From positions 1-40,173 of the forward strand of contig CALNPU010000013.1 in the NCBI GenBank assembly GCA_940588625.1: a stretch of DNA of 40,173 nucleotides. Reading direction: 5' to 3'. Below, in pieces: positions 39,979 through 40,173 of the stretch; positions within the stretch are counted from its first letter, which is position 1, and every line of letters starts with the position of its first letter. A program made the translations under genes and the position numbers. Source of the DNA: an uncultured Caballeronia sp. (lineage in GTDB: Bacteria; Pseudomonadota; Gammaproteobacteria; Burkholderiales; Burkholderiaceae). The notes under the pieces are model-generated. The model worked only from the letters and a program-made list of their open reading frames with translations. It made no database searches and was not told the origin of the DNA.

Positions 39979-40173
39979 GAATCGCAGCAGCGGGCGTGGC
40001 TTCGCGCAGGCCACGCTCCTCGCTCCCTATCTCGTGATGCGAAAGTAGTACGGACTTCGAACTTATACCTGCACTTGAATAGTTGACCCTGAACAAAATT
40101 GGTTTTGGTGGCGAGCGGTCTAATCGCTAGGCTCACACGCGAGCGGCCGGGTTCAGCAGCAGAGCCAGCATAA
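39979..40173. other. Right-hand end, non-coding
   Basis: A 7-bp hairpin GCGTGGC (39994-40000) / GCCACGC (40010-40016) follows the ppx stop but lacks a T-run, so it is at best a weak terminator. I see no supported gene from there to the window edge. Confidence 0.4.

Overview
This window reads as a chromosomal segment of a Burkholderia-type betaproteobacterium (Burkholderia / Paraburkholderia / Caballeronia group). The protein sequences, the high GC and the gene order all fit: sco1; otsB-otsA; dnaQ-rnhA-yafS facing gloB-mltD; carA-carB-greA; yhbY facing rlmE-ftsH-folP-glmM; then pstS-pstC-pstA-pstB-phoU-phoB-phoR with ppk and ppx. I see no insertion sequence, prophage, CRISPR array, toxin-antitoxin pair or biosynthetic cluster, and no undescribed multi-gene system.

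Layout. Positions 1-2.1 kb: decayed remains (an elaA-type acetyltransferase and a small membrane protein) beside an intact sco1. 2.4-4.6 kb: intact otsB coupled to a wrecked otsA. 4.6-8.5 kb: an ABC exporter and a family-4 glycosyltransferase separated by about 780 bases without a gene. 8.7-10.6 kb: an intact unknown membrane protein, then broken DUF2214 and peptidase-like genes. 10.6-16.6 kb: a tRNA-Val(CAC) gene with an extra trinucleotide in its acceptor arm, intact dnaQ, rnhA, yafS and mltD, a dead gloB and a dead MFS transporter. 16.6-23.1 kb: carA, carB and greA intact, DUF4149 and yhbY broken. 23.5-28.9 kb: rlmE, ftsH, folP, glmM. 29.1-40 kb: the phosphate uptake and signalling genes behind a good PhoB box, followed by polyphosphate kinase and exopolyphosphatase.

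The main message is a two-class genome. Housekeeping genes (carB alone is 1084 codons) are free of indels. At least eight dispensable loci, plus the tRNA, carry frameshifts, nonsense codons, lost catalytic residues or missing ends. This is what a recently host-restricted, eroding genome looks like; the leaf-nodule Burkholderia/Caballeronia symbionts of Psychotria and Ardisia are a known example, but that assignment is inference. Sequencing error is the main rival explanation. It is made less likely by the uneven distribution and by lesions that are not homopolymer slips.

How the surviving genes work together: PstSCAB imports phosphate, PhoU and PhoR sense its status, PhoB activates pstS through the box at 29134, and Ppk and Ppx make and degrade polyphosphate. 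CarAB supplies carbamoyl phosphate for arginine and pyrimidines. FtsH, FolP and GlmM cover membrane proteolysis, folate and cell-wall precursor supply. DnaQ and RNase HI serve replication fidelity and RNA-primer or R-loop removal.
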